From contig JACQFP010000049.1 in the NCBI GenBank assembly GCA_016200005.1, forward strand, positions 18,341 through 82,340: 64,000 nucleotides of DNA, read 5' to 3'. Of the stretch, positions 42,458-51,569 are shown one piece after another. Numbering within the stretch: position 1 is the first letter of the stretch; every line of letters begins with the position of its first letter. The notes under the pieces were generated by a model. That model had not been told where the DNA came from and searched no databases. It saw only the letters and a program-made list of their open reading frames with translations. Made by a program: the position numbers and the translations under genes. Source of the DNA: Verrucomicrobiota bacterium. GTDB lineage: Bacteria > Verrucomicrobiota > Verrucomicrobiia > Limisphaerales > PALSA-1396.

Positions 42458-43504
42458 ATGCGAATTGTAGTGGATGTCATGGGTGGCGACCACGGTTGCG
42501 GGGTTATTGTCGAGGGAGTCAAACTCGCGCTCAACGCCAACCGAAAAATCACCGAGCTTTATCTGGTGGGCGACCAGGCGCAGATCAAGCCGGCCCTGAC
42601 CCGCAGCCAGCTCCAGGATGCGCGTGTAAAAATAGTCCATACCGTCGAAGTCCTGACCATGGAAGACAAACCGGTCGAGGGATTGCGACGAAAGAAGGAC
42701 TGCTCCATTGCCCGCGCCATGGAACTGGTCAAGAACGGCAAAGCCGAGGCGGTGATTTCACCCGGCAACACCGGCGGCATTTTTGCCGCGGCCACGTTCA
42801 AATTGGGCCGGCTTCCCGGCGTGGATCGGGGCGGCATCGCCACGGTGATTCCCGGAATGGACAATGAATTTGTGCTGCTCGATTCCGGCGCCAACGTCGA
42901 GTGCAAGCCGCTGCATCTGCTGCACTACGCCGTCATGGGCAACGTGTATTCCCGCGAGATTCTCGGCTACCCGAAACCGCGCGTCGGGGTGTTGAGCATC
43001 GGCACCGAGGATAGCAAGGGCAATGAATTGACGCTCGAAGCCTTTCAGCTTTGCAAGCAAGTGGACCTTAATTTTGTCGGCAATGTGGAAGGTCATGACC
43101 TGTTCAACAACCGCGTCGAAGTGGTGGTGTGCGACGGTTTCGTGGGCAACATTGTTTTGAAGACCTGCGAAAGTCTGGCGACCGGAATCTTCGCCATGTT
43201 GAAACGGGAACTGCTCCGCAATCCCAAGCGCAAGCTCGGCGCGCTCCTGGCTCAGAACGCCTTTCGCACGATCAAGCGCCGCATGGACCCGGATGCTCAT
43301 GGTGGCGGTCTCCTGCTTGGGTTCAATGGGATTGTGCTGAAAGCCCACGGTTCTGCGCGCGAGCGCGCCATCATGAATGCCGTGCGCATTGCGTCCGAAA
43401 CCATCCAGCACAACGTGACCGGTCTCATCAACCAGGAAATTGCCCGCGCCAATGAACTGTTGGCCCGGGCCAGCCCCAGCCTTCCCCACCCCGTTCCCGC
43501 ATGA
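42458..43504 (+). CDS. plsX: Phosphate acyltransferase PlsX
   Basis: 348 residues. N terminus RIVVDVMGGDHG, then AVISPGNTGGIFAAATF, LLDSGANVECKP and NVEGHDLFNNRVEVVVCDGFVGNIVLK. Converts acyl-ACP to acyl phosphate for phospholipid synthesis with PlsY. Overlaps fabH by 4 bases. Confidence 0.95.
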   Translation: MRIVVDVMGGDHGCGVIVEGVKLALNANRKITELYLVGDQAQIKPALTRSQLQDARVKIVHTVEVLTMEDKPVEGLRRKKDCSIARAMELVKNGKAEAVISPGNTGGIFAAATFKLGRLPGVDRGGIATVIPGMDNEFVLLDSGANVECKPLHLLHYAVMGNVYSREILGYPKPRVGVLSIGTEDSKGNELTLEAFQLCKQVDLNFVGNVEGHDLFNNRVEVVVCDGFVGNIVLKTCESLATGIFAMLKRELLRNPKRKLGALLAQNAFRTIKRRMDPDAHGGGLLLGFNGIVLKAHGSARERAIMNAVRIASETIQHNVTGLINQEIARANELLARASPSLPHPVPA

Positions 43505-44538
43505 AAACCAGTCCGACAAAGAAGATCGTTTACCCCCGCGCCAAACACGGCTTCCAGGGCCGCACTTGTGCCATCGCGGCCGTGGGGTCGTATGTGCCCA
43601 AGCGGATCCTGACCAACGCCGACCTGGAAAAAATAGTGGATACGTCGGACGAGTGGATCGTCACCCGCACGGGCATCCGGGAACGCCGGATGGCGGCGCC
43701 CAACGAATACACGTCGGACATGGCCGCGCGTGCCGCCATACTCGCCTTGCAGCGAGCGCACGTCACCGCCGAGCAGATCGATCTGATCATTGTCGCCACC
43801 ATCACGCCGGACCTGGTGTTTCCTTCCACGTCATGTCTGGTGCAAGCAAAGATCGGCGCCCATCACGCCGCGGCGTTTGACATCGAGGCCGCCTGTTCGG
43901 GATTTATATTCGGTCTGGAAATTGCCCAACAATTCATCATGTCCTGCACCTACAACACCGTCCTCGTGATCGGCGCGGAAAAACTTTCCTCCATCATCGA
44001 CTGGCAGGACCGGAATACCTGTGTGTTGTTTGGCGACGGCGCGGGCGCCGCCATTTTACAAAACCGCCCGAACACGCACGGCCTGCTCACCACGGTCATG
44101 GGTGCCGACGGACGCAAAGCGAATCTGCTCTCCATGCCTGGTGGTGGAAGCCGCTGCCCGGCCACCGCCAAGTCGGTCGCCGCCCGTTTGCATTACCTGC
44201 GCATGGAAGGCAAGGAGACGTTCAAGAATGCTGTCAATGCTATGACCAAGGCCGGCGAGGAAGCGCTGCTCCGTTGTCAGCTCGACATCTCACAAATCAA
44301 GTGCGTCATTCCCCACCAGGCGAATCGCCGGATTATCGATGCCGTCGGCGAACGTCTGGGTGTGAAGCCGGACCAGATTTTCGTCAACCTTCACAAATAC
44401 GGCAACACCTCGGCCGCCTCCGTCGCCATCGCTTTGGATGAGGCGGCGCAATTGAACCGCTTCCGTCGAGGCGATCTGATCCTGCTGGTGGTCTTCGGCG
44501 CGGGGTTGACTTGGGGCGCGGCGGTGATCGAGTGGTAG
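43501..44538 (+). CDS. fabH: Beta-ketoacyl-ACP synthase III
   Basis: 345 residues. Catalytic triad visible as C132 in EAACSGFIFG, H272 in VIPHQANRRI, and N302 in YGNTSAAS. It has about 16 extra residues at the N terminus before the family start (RTCAIAAVGSYVPKR). Begins fatty acid synthesis by condensing acetyl-CoA with malonyl-ACP. The rest of the fab genes are not in the window. Confidence 0.93.
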   Translation: MKTSPTKKIVYPRAKHGFQGRTCAIAAVGSYVPKRILTNADLEKIVDTSDEWIVTRTGIRERRMAAPNEYTSDMAARAAILALQRAHVTAEQIDLIIVATITPDLVFPSTSCLVQAKIGAHHAAAFDIEAACSGFIFGLEIAQQFIMSCTYNTVLVIGAEKLSSIIDWQDRNTCVLFGDGAGAAILQNRPNTHGLLTTVMGADGRKANLLSMPGGGSRCPATAKSVAARLHYLRMEGKETFKNAVNAMTKAGEEALLRCQLDISQIKCVIPHQANRRIIDAVGERLGVKPDQIFVNLHKYGNTSAASVAIALDEAAQLNRFRRGDLILLVVFGAGLTWGAAVIEW

Positions 44539-44552
44539 AGACAAAGCTTTGT

Positions 44553-44580
44553 TTGACGTTCTTTTGGTGTGTGCTAGAGT
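44553..44580 (+). promoter_or_regulatory. Putative sigma-70-like promoter for PilZ-pilT
   Basis: TTGACG (44553-44558) and TAGAGT (44575-44580) with a 16-base spacer, 12 bases before the PilZ-like ATG at 44593. It lies in the short gap after fabH, so it would separate the lipid operon from the pilus genes. Confidence 0.5.
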
Positions 44581-44592
44581 GATTTCACAACT

Positions 44593-44913
44593 ATGAGTGC
44601 AAGAAAACTAGAACCCTCCTCCGGTGACTTTTCGAATGTTAATGTTCAAGCTAGAAAGACCAGCTTAACCCTGTCCGGCGGCGCTGTCAGCCTCAGCAAG
44701 AATGGCATTGAGTTTCGTTCCCCCACCGCCATAGCCCCTTGGACCGAGATGACGGTGGATTTGCAAGCTCCCCGCAGTGTCAGGAAGCTTCACTGCACCG
44801 GCGTCGTGGTGGCGTGCCATGGCAATCGCCACAGCGGCTATCTCGTCTCCATGCTCTTCACGGGCCTTTCCCGTCAGACGCAAGCGCAGTTGAACCTGCT
44901 GGCTTATTCCTGA
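44593..44913 (+). CDS. PilZ-like domain protein
   Basis: 106 residues. ISLS-type pattern SLSKNGIEFRSPTAIAPWTEMTVDLQ and CTGVVVACHGNRHSGYLVSMLFTGLSRQTQAQLN fit a PilZ beta-barrel, though the N-terminal RxxxR c-di-GMP motif is not clear, so nucleotide binding is uncertain. Lies directly before a PilT gene, which suggests a role in pilus retraction control. Confidence 0.6.
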   Translation: MSARKLEPSSGDFSNVNVQARKTSLTLSGGAVSLSKNGIEFRSPTAIAPWTEMTVDLQAPRSVRKLHCTGVVVACHGNRHSGYLVSMLFTGLSRQTQAQLNLLAYS

Positions 44914-44950
44914 CTGGCAAAGATTCTTCAGCCTCTGCTAGTCTCCGGGC

Positions 44951-46039
44951 ATGGAATTATTCTATCGGATCTTAAAGACGGCCATTGAAGGAGGCGCGTC
45001 CGACGTTCACATCAAAATCGGCACGCCCGTCATTTTCAGGATCAATCGCCAGCTCGTTGCCATCGAGTGTCCCGTTCCCACGGAAGCCTGGATGAAAACG
45101 GTGGTGGACGCCATTGTGCCCCACCATTTGACCAAGAAGCTCGAAGTGGAGCGCGAGATTGATTTTTCCTATTATGTGCCTGAGATCGGCCGCTTTCGTA
45201 CCAATCTTTTTCAGCAACGCGGCCAGTTCTGTCTGGCCATGCGGTTTGTCAAAACGCAGGTGCCGAGTTTCGAGCAACTGGGTCTCCTGGAGACCATCAA
45301 GAAGATTGCCGAATCACCGCGCGGCATCGTGCTGCTGGCCGGTTCGACCGGTTGCGGCAAATCCACGACGCTGGCGGCGATGGTCGAGCATATCAACGCT
45401 CATTTCAAAAAACACATCATCACGATGGAAGACCCCATCGAATATGTGTTTGAAGACAATCAATCCGTCATCGAACAGCGCGAGGTAGGGTTGGACACAC
45501 TTTCCTTCCGCGAGGCGCTCAAACACGTCCTGCGGCAGGACCCGGACATCATCATGATTGGCGAAATGCGCGACGCCGTCAGCTTCACCGCCGCCATGAG
45601 CGCCGCGGACACCGGCCACCTCGTGCTCTCTACGCTCCATACGACCAACGCGTCCCAGTCCGTGAGCCGTATTCTCGATTTTTTCAAGGCCGATGAGCGT
45701 GAACAAATCCGGCGTCAACTCGCCGGCACATTGCAGGCCGTTGTCTGTCAGCGCATGGTCAACACGGTGGAGGGCGGCGTCACTCCCGCCCTGGAAATCA
45801 TGATCAACACCGGCACCGTGAAAAAATTGATCGAGGAGAACCGGCTCGATAAATTGCCGTCCGCCATCGAAACTGGTGGGGAAGATGGAATGTTGAACTT
45901 CAATCAATCCCTGTTGCAGCTCGTCAAGGAGAGGCGAATTTCGGAGGCGGAAGCCTTGGCCAAAGCGACCAACGCCCAGGCGCTGGAGATGAATTTCAAG
46001 GGCATCTTCCTGGACGAAGGCCGCAGGATTTTGGGTTGA
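44951..46039 (+). CDS. pilT: Type IV pilus twitching motility ATPase PilT
   Basis: 362 residues. Walker A GSTGCGKS at 131-138, Asp box ITMEDPIEYVFEDNQSVIEQREVG, Walker B PDIIMIGEMRD, and the His box HLVLSTLHTTNA. Retraction motor of type IV pili. Other pil genes are not nearby. Confidence 0.92.
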   Translation: MELFYRILKTAIEGGASDVHIKIGTPVIFRINRQLVAIECPVPTEAWMKTVVDAIVPHHLTKKLEVEREIDFSYYVPEIGRFRTNLFQQRGQFCLAMRFVKTQVPSFEQLGLLETIKKIAESPRGIVLLAGSTGCGKSTTLAAMVEHINAHFKKHIITMEDPIEYVFEDNQSVIEQREVGLDTLSFREALKHVLRQDPDIIMIGEMRDAVSFTAAMSAADTGHLVLSTLHTTNASQSVSRILDFFKADEREQIRRQLAGTLQAVVCQRMVNTVEGGVTPALEIMINTGTVKKLIEENRLDKLPSAIETGGEDGMLNFNQSLLQLVKERRISEAEALAKATNAQALEMNFKGIFLDEGRRILG

Positions 46040-46058
46040 CCAAAACGCAACTGCGTTT

Positions 46059-47387
46059 CTACGCGCGCGGCGCGACGTACATTTTTCCACCTTCGAGATG
46101 CTCGACGATCATCTCGACCGTGCGGTCAATCGCGCCAAGATTTTCCTGCACCACCTTCAGCGCATTGCGTCCCAACGCCTCGCGGCGCGCCGCATTCCCG
46201 AGCAACTCGCCCAGCGCGCGTTCCAATTCGGCAGCGTCGTTCACCTGCACGGCGCCGTCCTGCGCGAGGAAAAGCCTGACCACATCGGTAAAATTCTGCA
46301 TGTTCGGCCCGAACACCATCGCCTTTCCAAGCGCGCCGGGTTCGATCGGATTTTGCCCGCCAACTGCCGTCAAGCTTTTGCCGACAAAAATCACCGTGGC
46401 ATGGCGATAAAAATGTTTCAGTTCACCGGTGCTGTTGACCAGCAGACACTCGACTGCTCCGGTGGCCTCCTGCGGTACGGACGCCATCTCGGTGCGATAC
46501 ACGAATTTCACTCCCTTGGACTTCAGTTCACGCCCAACCTCCCGGCCCCGCTCAAAGTGACGCGGCACGAGCACCAGGAACAGGTCAGGGAAGCGTTCGC
46601 GCAATCGTTGAAATTGTTCCGCCAGGATTGCTTCCTCGCCGTTGTGGGTGCTGCCGGCCACCAAAATCGGCGCGTGGGCCGGCACTCCCAACCGAGCAAG
46701 CATGGCGGGCACGTCCAGCGGTCGGCGCTCGTCCAGTTTCGCCGTGTCAAATTTCAGATTGCCGACCACGCGAATTGCTTCCGGGCGACAACCCAGTTCC
46801 CGAAGCTTCGCAGCGTCGGCCTCGTTCTGCGCGCCAACTCCTGTGAATGAGGCAAACAATTGTTTGAACAGAAACCCGAAGCATTTATAGCCGCGATAGG
46901 AACGGTCGGAGAGCCGGGCGTTGACCAGAAACAGGGGAATTCCCTTGGTGCGGGCGCGCCAGATGAAATTCGGCCAGATCTCCGCCTCCACCAGCACGAC
47001 TGCCTCCGGATGGAACACACTCAAAGCTCGACGAACATAAGCGCGGCGGTCGATGGGATAATAAATCTTGCCAATGTGAGGCGGCAGTTTGCTCTGCAAG
47101 TCATCCATGCCCGTCGTAGTCGTTGTAGAGGCCATGATCTTGAGATTGGGCACTTTGGTTTCAAGGGCCTGAATCAAATGTGTGCAAATACCCACCTCAC
47201 CCACGCTCACCGCGTGCACCCAGCCGACGTGCCGATTGGTAATAGCCTGCTTTATATTGGTGTCATATCGCGCGAAGCGCTGGCCAAACCCTGATCGCCA
47301 GTTGCCCCGCCGCAACATCTTGAGAAAATAGTAAGGCGACGCGAGCCAGAAACCCAAAAAGAATAAAATGTTGTAAAGCGTTCGCAT
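46059..47387 (-). CDS. waaA: 3-deoxy-D-manno-octulosonic acid transferase
   Basis: 442 residues, GT30 fold. N-terminal membrane anchor, then VGWVHAVSVGEVGICTHLIQAL, VLVEAEIWPNFIWRA, VGNLKFD, VAGSTHNGEEAILAEQF, and the C-terminal NPIEPGALGKAMVFGPNMQNF donor-site motif. Adds Kdo to lipid A, so the host has an LPS outer membrane. Convergent with pilT. Confidence 0.92.
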   Translation of the reverse strand: MRTLYNILFFLGFWLASPYYFLKMLRRGNWRSGFGQRFARYDTNIKQAITNRHVGWVHAVSVGEVGICTHLIQALETKVPNLKIMASTTTTTGMDDLQSKLPPHIGKIYYPIDRRAYVRRALSVFHPEAVVLVEAEIWPNFIWRARTKGIPLFLVNARLSDRSYRGYKCFGFLFKQLFASFTGVGAQNEADAAKLRELGCRPEAIRVVGNLKFDTAKLDERRPLDVPAMLARLGVPAHAPILVAGSTHNGEEAILAEQFQRLRERFPDLFLVLVPRHFERGREVGRELKSKGVKFVYRTEMASVPQEATGAVECLLVNSTGELKHFYRHATVIFVGKSLTAVGGQNPIEPGALGKAMVFGPNMQNFTDVVRLFLAQDGAVQVNDAAELERALGELLGNAARREALGRNALKVVQENLGAIDRTVEMIVEHLEGGKMYVAPRA

Positions 47388-47447
47388 TCGTCTCGCGGGA
47401 AAGTCCTGCTTACGTTAACATCAAAAGTCTCTTCCGCGAATCAAGAA

Positions 47448-47825
47448 TTATTTGGCGGGATTCGCGGCGGCGGGCGGCGCATTACTCCGTGGTTTTTCGT
47501 TGCCATAATTCTTCACCAGGTAATCCACCAACGGCTCCACCTGCTCTTCGGGAATCGGTGCGCCATAGACCTTCTGCATTTTTTGCACACCGGCTTTCCA
47601 AAAGGCGCGCGGCATCGGCGGTTGCGTGGATATGTAATCTGCCGAATGGCAAATGATGCATTGCGTGGCCGCGATCTCAGACCCGGCGCCGGGCTTGAAC
47701 CGATTCGTTTCCGGCGGCAAACTGAACTGCATTTCTGCCGCGATGACGCATCCCGCGCCTACGGCCAGGAGAACCGCCCACACGATTCGCCAGGTGGTCC
47801 AATCAGATTTGTTCGCTGTCCTCAT
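47448..47825 (-). CDS. sorB: Cytochrome c subunit of sulfite dehydrogenase (SorB-like)
   Basis: 125 residues from the ATG at 47825, chosen because GAGGAA lies five bases upstream; an ATG at 47843 would overlap sorA. One N-terminal membrane/signal segment is followed by a single heme c motif CIICH and VQKMQKVYGAPIPEEQVEPLVDYLVKNYG. Accepts electrons from the molybdenum subunit encoded just upstream. Confidence 0.75.
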   Translation of the reverse strand: MRTANKSDWTTWRIVWAVLLAVGAGCVIAAEMQFSLPPETNRFKPGAGSEIAATQCIICHSADYISTQPPMPRAFWKAGVQKMQKVYGAPIPEEQVEPLVDYLVKNYGNEKPRSNAPPAAANPAK

Positions 47826-47832
47826 GACTTCC

Positions 47833-49080
47833 TCACGCGGCATTGACCCGCACAGTTTCCACCACGTTCCGCATGTAGCCCGCCGGATTCCACAACGGCT
47901 CCAGCGGTTGCGACTGGCCGATGCGGTTGGTCGCCTTCACCTTCAAGGCAACGGCACCGGCGCTTTTCGGCGTGAAGGGAATTTGCCATTCGCAGAATGA
48001 ATACTTCCCCAAATCATTGCCGAGGTTCGTTTCGCGCCACGTCTGGCCGCCGTCGGCGGAAAACAAGACCTCCCGGATGCCATAACCGCCATCAAACGCG
48101 ATGCCCTTTACAGTCAACCGTTCACCTATTTTGACTTGCTCGCCGTCCATCAAACTCGTGATGAACGAACGGACGTTGAGACGGTTGATCGGAATTGTTG
48201 TCTTTGGCGTCGTGCCCGGTTCGACGCACGCGCATGAATTTGCCGGAATCCGATACGCCGGATTCATCCAAAAGCCGCCGAACTCCTCGTCGATCACGGT
48301 GATTTCATTCACATGCTTGACCCAATAAGTTCCGTAATGACCGGGAACGACGAGGCGCAAGGGCAAACCGTTGAGCACCGGCAACTCCTCGCCATTCATC
48401 TCATACGCCAGCATGACTTCGCCGTCGAGCGCGTGATCAATGTCGAGGGCCTTGATGAAGTCGGGCGTTTTGGGAACCAGCGGCAAGTCCAGTCCGTTAA
48501 AGGTCACCTGCCGCGCTCCGGCTGCGACGCCGGCTTTCTCCAACACGTCTTTAAGCCGGACCCCCTTCCACCTTGCGTTGCCCATGGCGCCATTGCCCAT
48601 CTGGCCGCCGCCCACGCGCGGTTGAAAAAAGCCACGCCCATTGCCGGAACATTGATTGACCGCCACGATTTCAACCGGCTCAAAGTGCGATTTCAAATCC
48701 GCAATGGAGAAAGCTCCGGGCGATTTCACTTTGCCCGCAATGGTGACGCGAAATGTTTCCGCGTCCAGATTGGCCGGCGGTGACAACGTGAGATGATAGC
48801 GCACGAAAAACGCATCGTTCGGGGTGAGGATGCTTTCGTTGAAAACGGAAAACGGCGTTTCCAGTTGTGGCGGTCGCGTCGTGATGCGGATCAACGGCCG
48901 CTTCTGCGGATACTTGACGAGAGGCCGCGCCCCATTTTCAAACGGCAGTGTGACGGTGTCGTCCGCAGACGACCTGAGCGGCGGGCCGACCAAAACGCCA
49001 GCGAGGCCAAACAAACCCGCCTCCCGCAAAAACTGGCGGCGATCAAGATTGCGTTGAACCAGCATATCATCCCGGGTCAT
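47833..49080 (-). CDS. sorA: Sulfite dehydrogenase molybdenum subunit (SorA-like)
   Basis: 415 residues from the ATG at 49080. Tat signal NLDRRQFLREAGLFGLAGV, then a sulfite-oxidase molybdopterin domain with FVRYHL, EIVAVNQCSGNGRGFFQPRVGG (Mo-ligand Cys) and AYEMNGEELPVLNGLPLRLVVPGHYG. A C-terminal Mo-co dimerisation domain follows (IAFDGGYGIREVLFSADGGQTW). Oxidises sulfite to sulfate in the periplasm. An upstream in-frame extension to 49188 is encoded by a palindrome and rejected. Confidence 0.85.
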   Translation of the reverse strand: MTRDDMLVQRNLDRRQFLREAGLFGLAGVLVGPPLRSSADDTVTLPFENGARPLVKYPQKRPLIRITTRPPQLETPFSVFNESILTPNDAFFVRYHLTLSPPANLDAETFRVTIAGKVKSPGAFSIADLKSHFEPVEIVAVNQCSGNGRGFFQPRVGGGQMGNGAMGNARWKGVRLKDVLEKAGVAAGARQVTFNGLDLPLVPKTPDFIKALDIDHALDGEVMLAYEMNGEELPVLNGLPLRLVVPGHYGTYWVKHVNEITVIDEEFGGFWMNPAYRIPANSCACVEPGTTPKTTIPINRLNVRSFITSLMDGEQVKIGERLTVKGIAFDGGYGIREVLFSADGGQTWRETNLGNDLGKYSFCEWQIPFTPKSAGAVALKVKATNRIGQSQPLEPLWNPAGYMRNVVETVRVNAA

Positions 49081-49140
49081 CGCGACAATTTTGCTTGTCG
49101 GGCCAACGCGGGTCAATATTGGAATCCACGGCCGAGCCAG

Positions 49141-49200
49141 ACAAGCTGAAGCTTGAACTCCCGCAGGCGCGCCTGGGTTGGAGTTCAACCTTCAGGTTGC
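49141..49200. repeat. Palindromic repeat, TTGGAGTTCAAGCTT family, copy 3
   Basis: The left arm at 49141-49164 and right arm at 49177-49200 match as inverted repeats at 19 of 24 positions. The right arm begins GTTGGAGTTCAACCTT. It lies 60 bases upstream of the sorA start, in the gap to the GH57 gene. Confidence 0.75.
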
Positions 49201-49260
49201 TCCGGGCTGACACGAGCACCACGCGGCACATTTGGAGTCTCCAATCAGCCATACCGGACC

Positions 49261-50835
49261 TCAAGCCCAGTAATGATAATTCACGTCCGGAAAAATATTA
49301 TCCAGCCACTCAAACTTCTGGAGCCAGGTTTCATTCACGCGCGTGGTCGTAAGTTGTTCGTGCAATGCGATGAAGCGGAGCAAATGGTCTTTGACCCGTC
49401 TCTTCGCGTAATCCGGGCTGGTGCCGGTGCGGAGAATGAACGGCCAATCGCTGGCCTGCGCGAGTAATAGCTCGCGGGCCGCTTGTTTCAGAGCGCGCTC
49501 TTTGAGTCCATCAGCGCGGGGAAAACGCCGCACCAGGTCGGTCATCCGTTCCTGTGCGATGTGGAGATGGGGCTGAATCCATTGGTTGGTTTCGTTCAGC
49601 CAGACATTCCAGTAACCTTCCGCGCCCCAGCTCGACGCGCTGGGCGCGGCGACTTGCTGGGTCGGATGCAGGCGCAGATACTCCCGCGGAGTGATCAGTG
49701 AAAAGACCTTCTGATCGTAGTAAGCCTTCCGCACGAAGTAATCGAGAAACTCCGGTCCTTCGTACCACCAATGACCGAACAGTTCCGCGTCATACGGCGA
49801 CAGCACCAGCGGCGGACGATCCATGATGCCGGCTAGTTTCTGGATTTGCCCGACACGTTCGCTAAGGAAATGTCCGGCGTGATCGGCTGCAACCTGCACG
49901 GCCATGCCGCGGTTATAGATTAGCTTCTCGCCCGCGCTGCCGGTGATGCGGTGATACTTGATGCCGGTGAATCCGCGTTGATCCGGCGCCGGCAAGTGTG
50001 GCCTCACGTAATCAAAATCGAGATCGAAACCGATGTCGCGGTAGAAATCGCGATAGCGGACGTCGCCGGGATAGCCTTCGTGCTTGCTCCAGACCTGCCG
50101 GGCGGAATCGAGATCGCGCCCGAATGCCGCGATGCCGTTGGGTGTGTAGATCGGCGCGAACACGCCGTAGCGCGGACGTGGACGTGCGTGCAGGATGCCG
50201 TGCGTGTCCGTGACGAACCAGCGGATGTTCGCTTCCTGAAGGATTTTCTCCACACCCTCCGCGTAGGCACATTCCGGCAGCCAGATGCCGGACGGATCGC
50301 AGTCGAAACAGCTCCGGTAGTGATCGCGAGCGACGAGGATTTGCGCGCGCAACGACGCGGGCTGGCTGGCCAGCAACGGCAGCAGCGCGTGAGTCGCGGC
50401 GCAAGTGATGATCTCCAGTCTGCCCTGTTCCTGAAACTTCCGGAAGGCGCCGACCACATTGCGGCCGTACGCGAAGTAGGTGTTTCGAATGGTCGTGAAG
50501 CGATGATGATACATCCAGGCCAGTTCATGATAAGCCCGGTCCCAATGCGTGCGATGAATTTCCTTCTCGGCCAGTTCAATCAAGCCCTCGAGGTGACGCT
50601 GATAACGATCCTGAAGCAGTGGGTCGAGCAACATCGAACAAAGCGTGGGCGAAAGCGAGAGCGTCAGGCGCGTTTCCATGCCATCGCGCAACCAGCCCTC
50701 CATGACCTGGATGAGTGGCAGGTAGGTTTCGGTGATCGCTTCAAAGAGCCAGTTCTCCTCCAGAAACTTTTCGTGCTCCGGATGCCGGACAAACGGCAGG
50801 TGCGCGTGCAACACAAGTGCGAAGTAACCTTGCAT
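49261..50835 (-). CDS. GH57 1,4-alpha-glucan branching enzyme
   Basis: 524 residues, GH57 with DUF1957-like C terminus. N-terminal FALVLHAHLPFVRHPE. The likely nucleophile is E188 in GIWLPECAYAEG, and the acid/base D349 lies in LSPYDAELFGHWWYEGPEFL. C-terminal helical region contains WGAEGYWNVWLNETNQWIQPHLH. Makes alpha-1,6 branches in glycogen-like glucan. The gene shares its strand with DUF4912 and two small membrane proteins upstream. Confidence 0.85.
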   Translation of the reverse strand: MQGYFALVLHAHLPFVRHPEHEKFLEENWLFEAITETYLPLIQVMEGWLRDGMETRLTLSLSPTLCSMLLDPLLQDRYQRHLEGLIELAEKEIHRTHWDRAYHELAWMYHHRFTTIRNTYFAYGRNVVGAFRKFQEQGRLEIITCAATHALLPLLASQPASLRAQILVARDHYRSCFDCDPSGIWLPECAYAEGVEKILQEANIRWFVTDTHGILHARPRPRYGVFAPIYTPNGIAAFGRDLDSARQVWSKHEGYPGDVRYRDFYRDIGFDLDFDYVRPHLPAPDQRGFTGIKYHRITGSAGEKLIYNRGMAVQVAADHAGHFLSERVGQIQKLAGIMDRPPLVLSPYDAELFGHWWYEGPEFLDYFVRKAYYDQKVFSLITPREYLRLHPTQQVAAPSASSWGAEGYWNVWLNETNQWIQPHLHIAQERMTDLVRRFPRADGLKERALKQAARELLLAQASDWPFILRTGTSPDYAKRRVKDHLLRFIALHEQLTTTRVNETWLQKFEWLDNIFPDVNYHYWA

Positions 50836-50926
50836 GAGGAAACTTTAGAAGACGACCGTCAAGTCGTGCAAGCGTGCCGAAGAAACTTTGCGCGCAACGG
50901 AGGGTTGGTGCTCGCCGCGGCAAAGT

Positions 50927-51157
50927 TCACTCATCAAAATCCTGGGTCAGGCGGGCGGCAATCGCCGGGCTTTTAATCAAGATCACCAAACCGATTACAA
51001 CGGGAACACCGGACAGCAGACAACGCATCACTTGCCAATCGGCTTTATGGAGAAAATGTTTGAGGACGTAAACCCCCAGATCGAGGAGGCCGAACAGGAT
51101 GAACCCCGACGCCACCAATCGAATCAAAAGCAGGGCGGCTCTCTTGTAGGGGTTCAT
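50927..51157 (-). CDS. Small membrane protein
   Basis: 76 residues from the ATG at 51157, overlapping the upstream stop by ATGA. Two hydrophobic segments (about residues 8-30 and 44-63). No family recognised. Part of a run DUF4912-membrane-membrane-GH57, so possibly related to glucan handling, but that is only position. Confidence 0.55.
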   Translation of the reverse strand: MNPYKRAALLLIRLVASGFILFGLLDLGVYVLKHFLHKADWQVMRCLLSGVPVVIGLVILIKSPAIAARLTQDFDE

Positions 51158-51564
51158 ACCGTGGGCCCAGTCTCTTGAAACAGTTCCTTCACGGTCGGAC
51201 GCAGCAGAACTATGATCGTGAAAACGCCGAGTACCGTGCCGAACGGGATGAACATGCAACTGACGCCGGCAACCACCAGGCAATATAGATAATGTTTGCG
51301 CCGCGAAAGGTTACGACCTGAACAAATGACCAGTGCGGCCACCGACCAACCGATCAAAACAAACACCCCTCCCAAAATCACGAAGAACCATCCGAGAAAT
51401 GGCGGAGGCGCGTTGCCATGCGAGCCCCAAAAAGCCGGCGAGACGATCATCAGGATACCGATGGTAATGTGGAGGATAGGAATGCAGGCGAATAAAGCCA
51501 TCATGCCGCCCACAACATAATGGAAAATCGAAAGCAGCCCGAGTTGTTCGGCATCCTGGTTCAT
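51154..51564 (-). CDS. Membrane protein, four-helix hypothetical
   Basis: 136 residues from the ATG at 51564, which has GAGG four bases upstream; a TTG at 51573 overlaps the DUF4912 stop. Hydrophobic segments near 12-45, 57-80, 90-118. N-terminal MNQDAEQLGLLSIFHYVVGGMMALFACIPILHITIGI resembles a widespread small membrane protein of unknown function in Verrucomicrobia and others. Followed by another membrane protein gene. Confidence 0.6.
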   Translation of the reverse strand: MNQDAEQLGLLSIFHYVVGGMMALFACIPILHITIGILMIVSPAFWGSHGNAPPPFLGWFFVILGGVFVLIGWSVAALVICSGRNLSRRKHYLYCLVVAGVSCMFIPFGTVLGVFTIIVLLRPTVKELFQETGPTV

Positions 51565-51569
51565 GTCCC

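Noticed and set aside
49081..49188. Longer N terminus for the SorA-like protein
   Set aside because: The extension is encoded by a palindromic repeat and would bury the Tat signal; the ATG at 49080 puts the twin-arginine motif in place.
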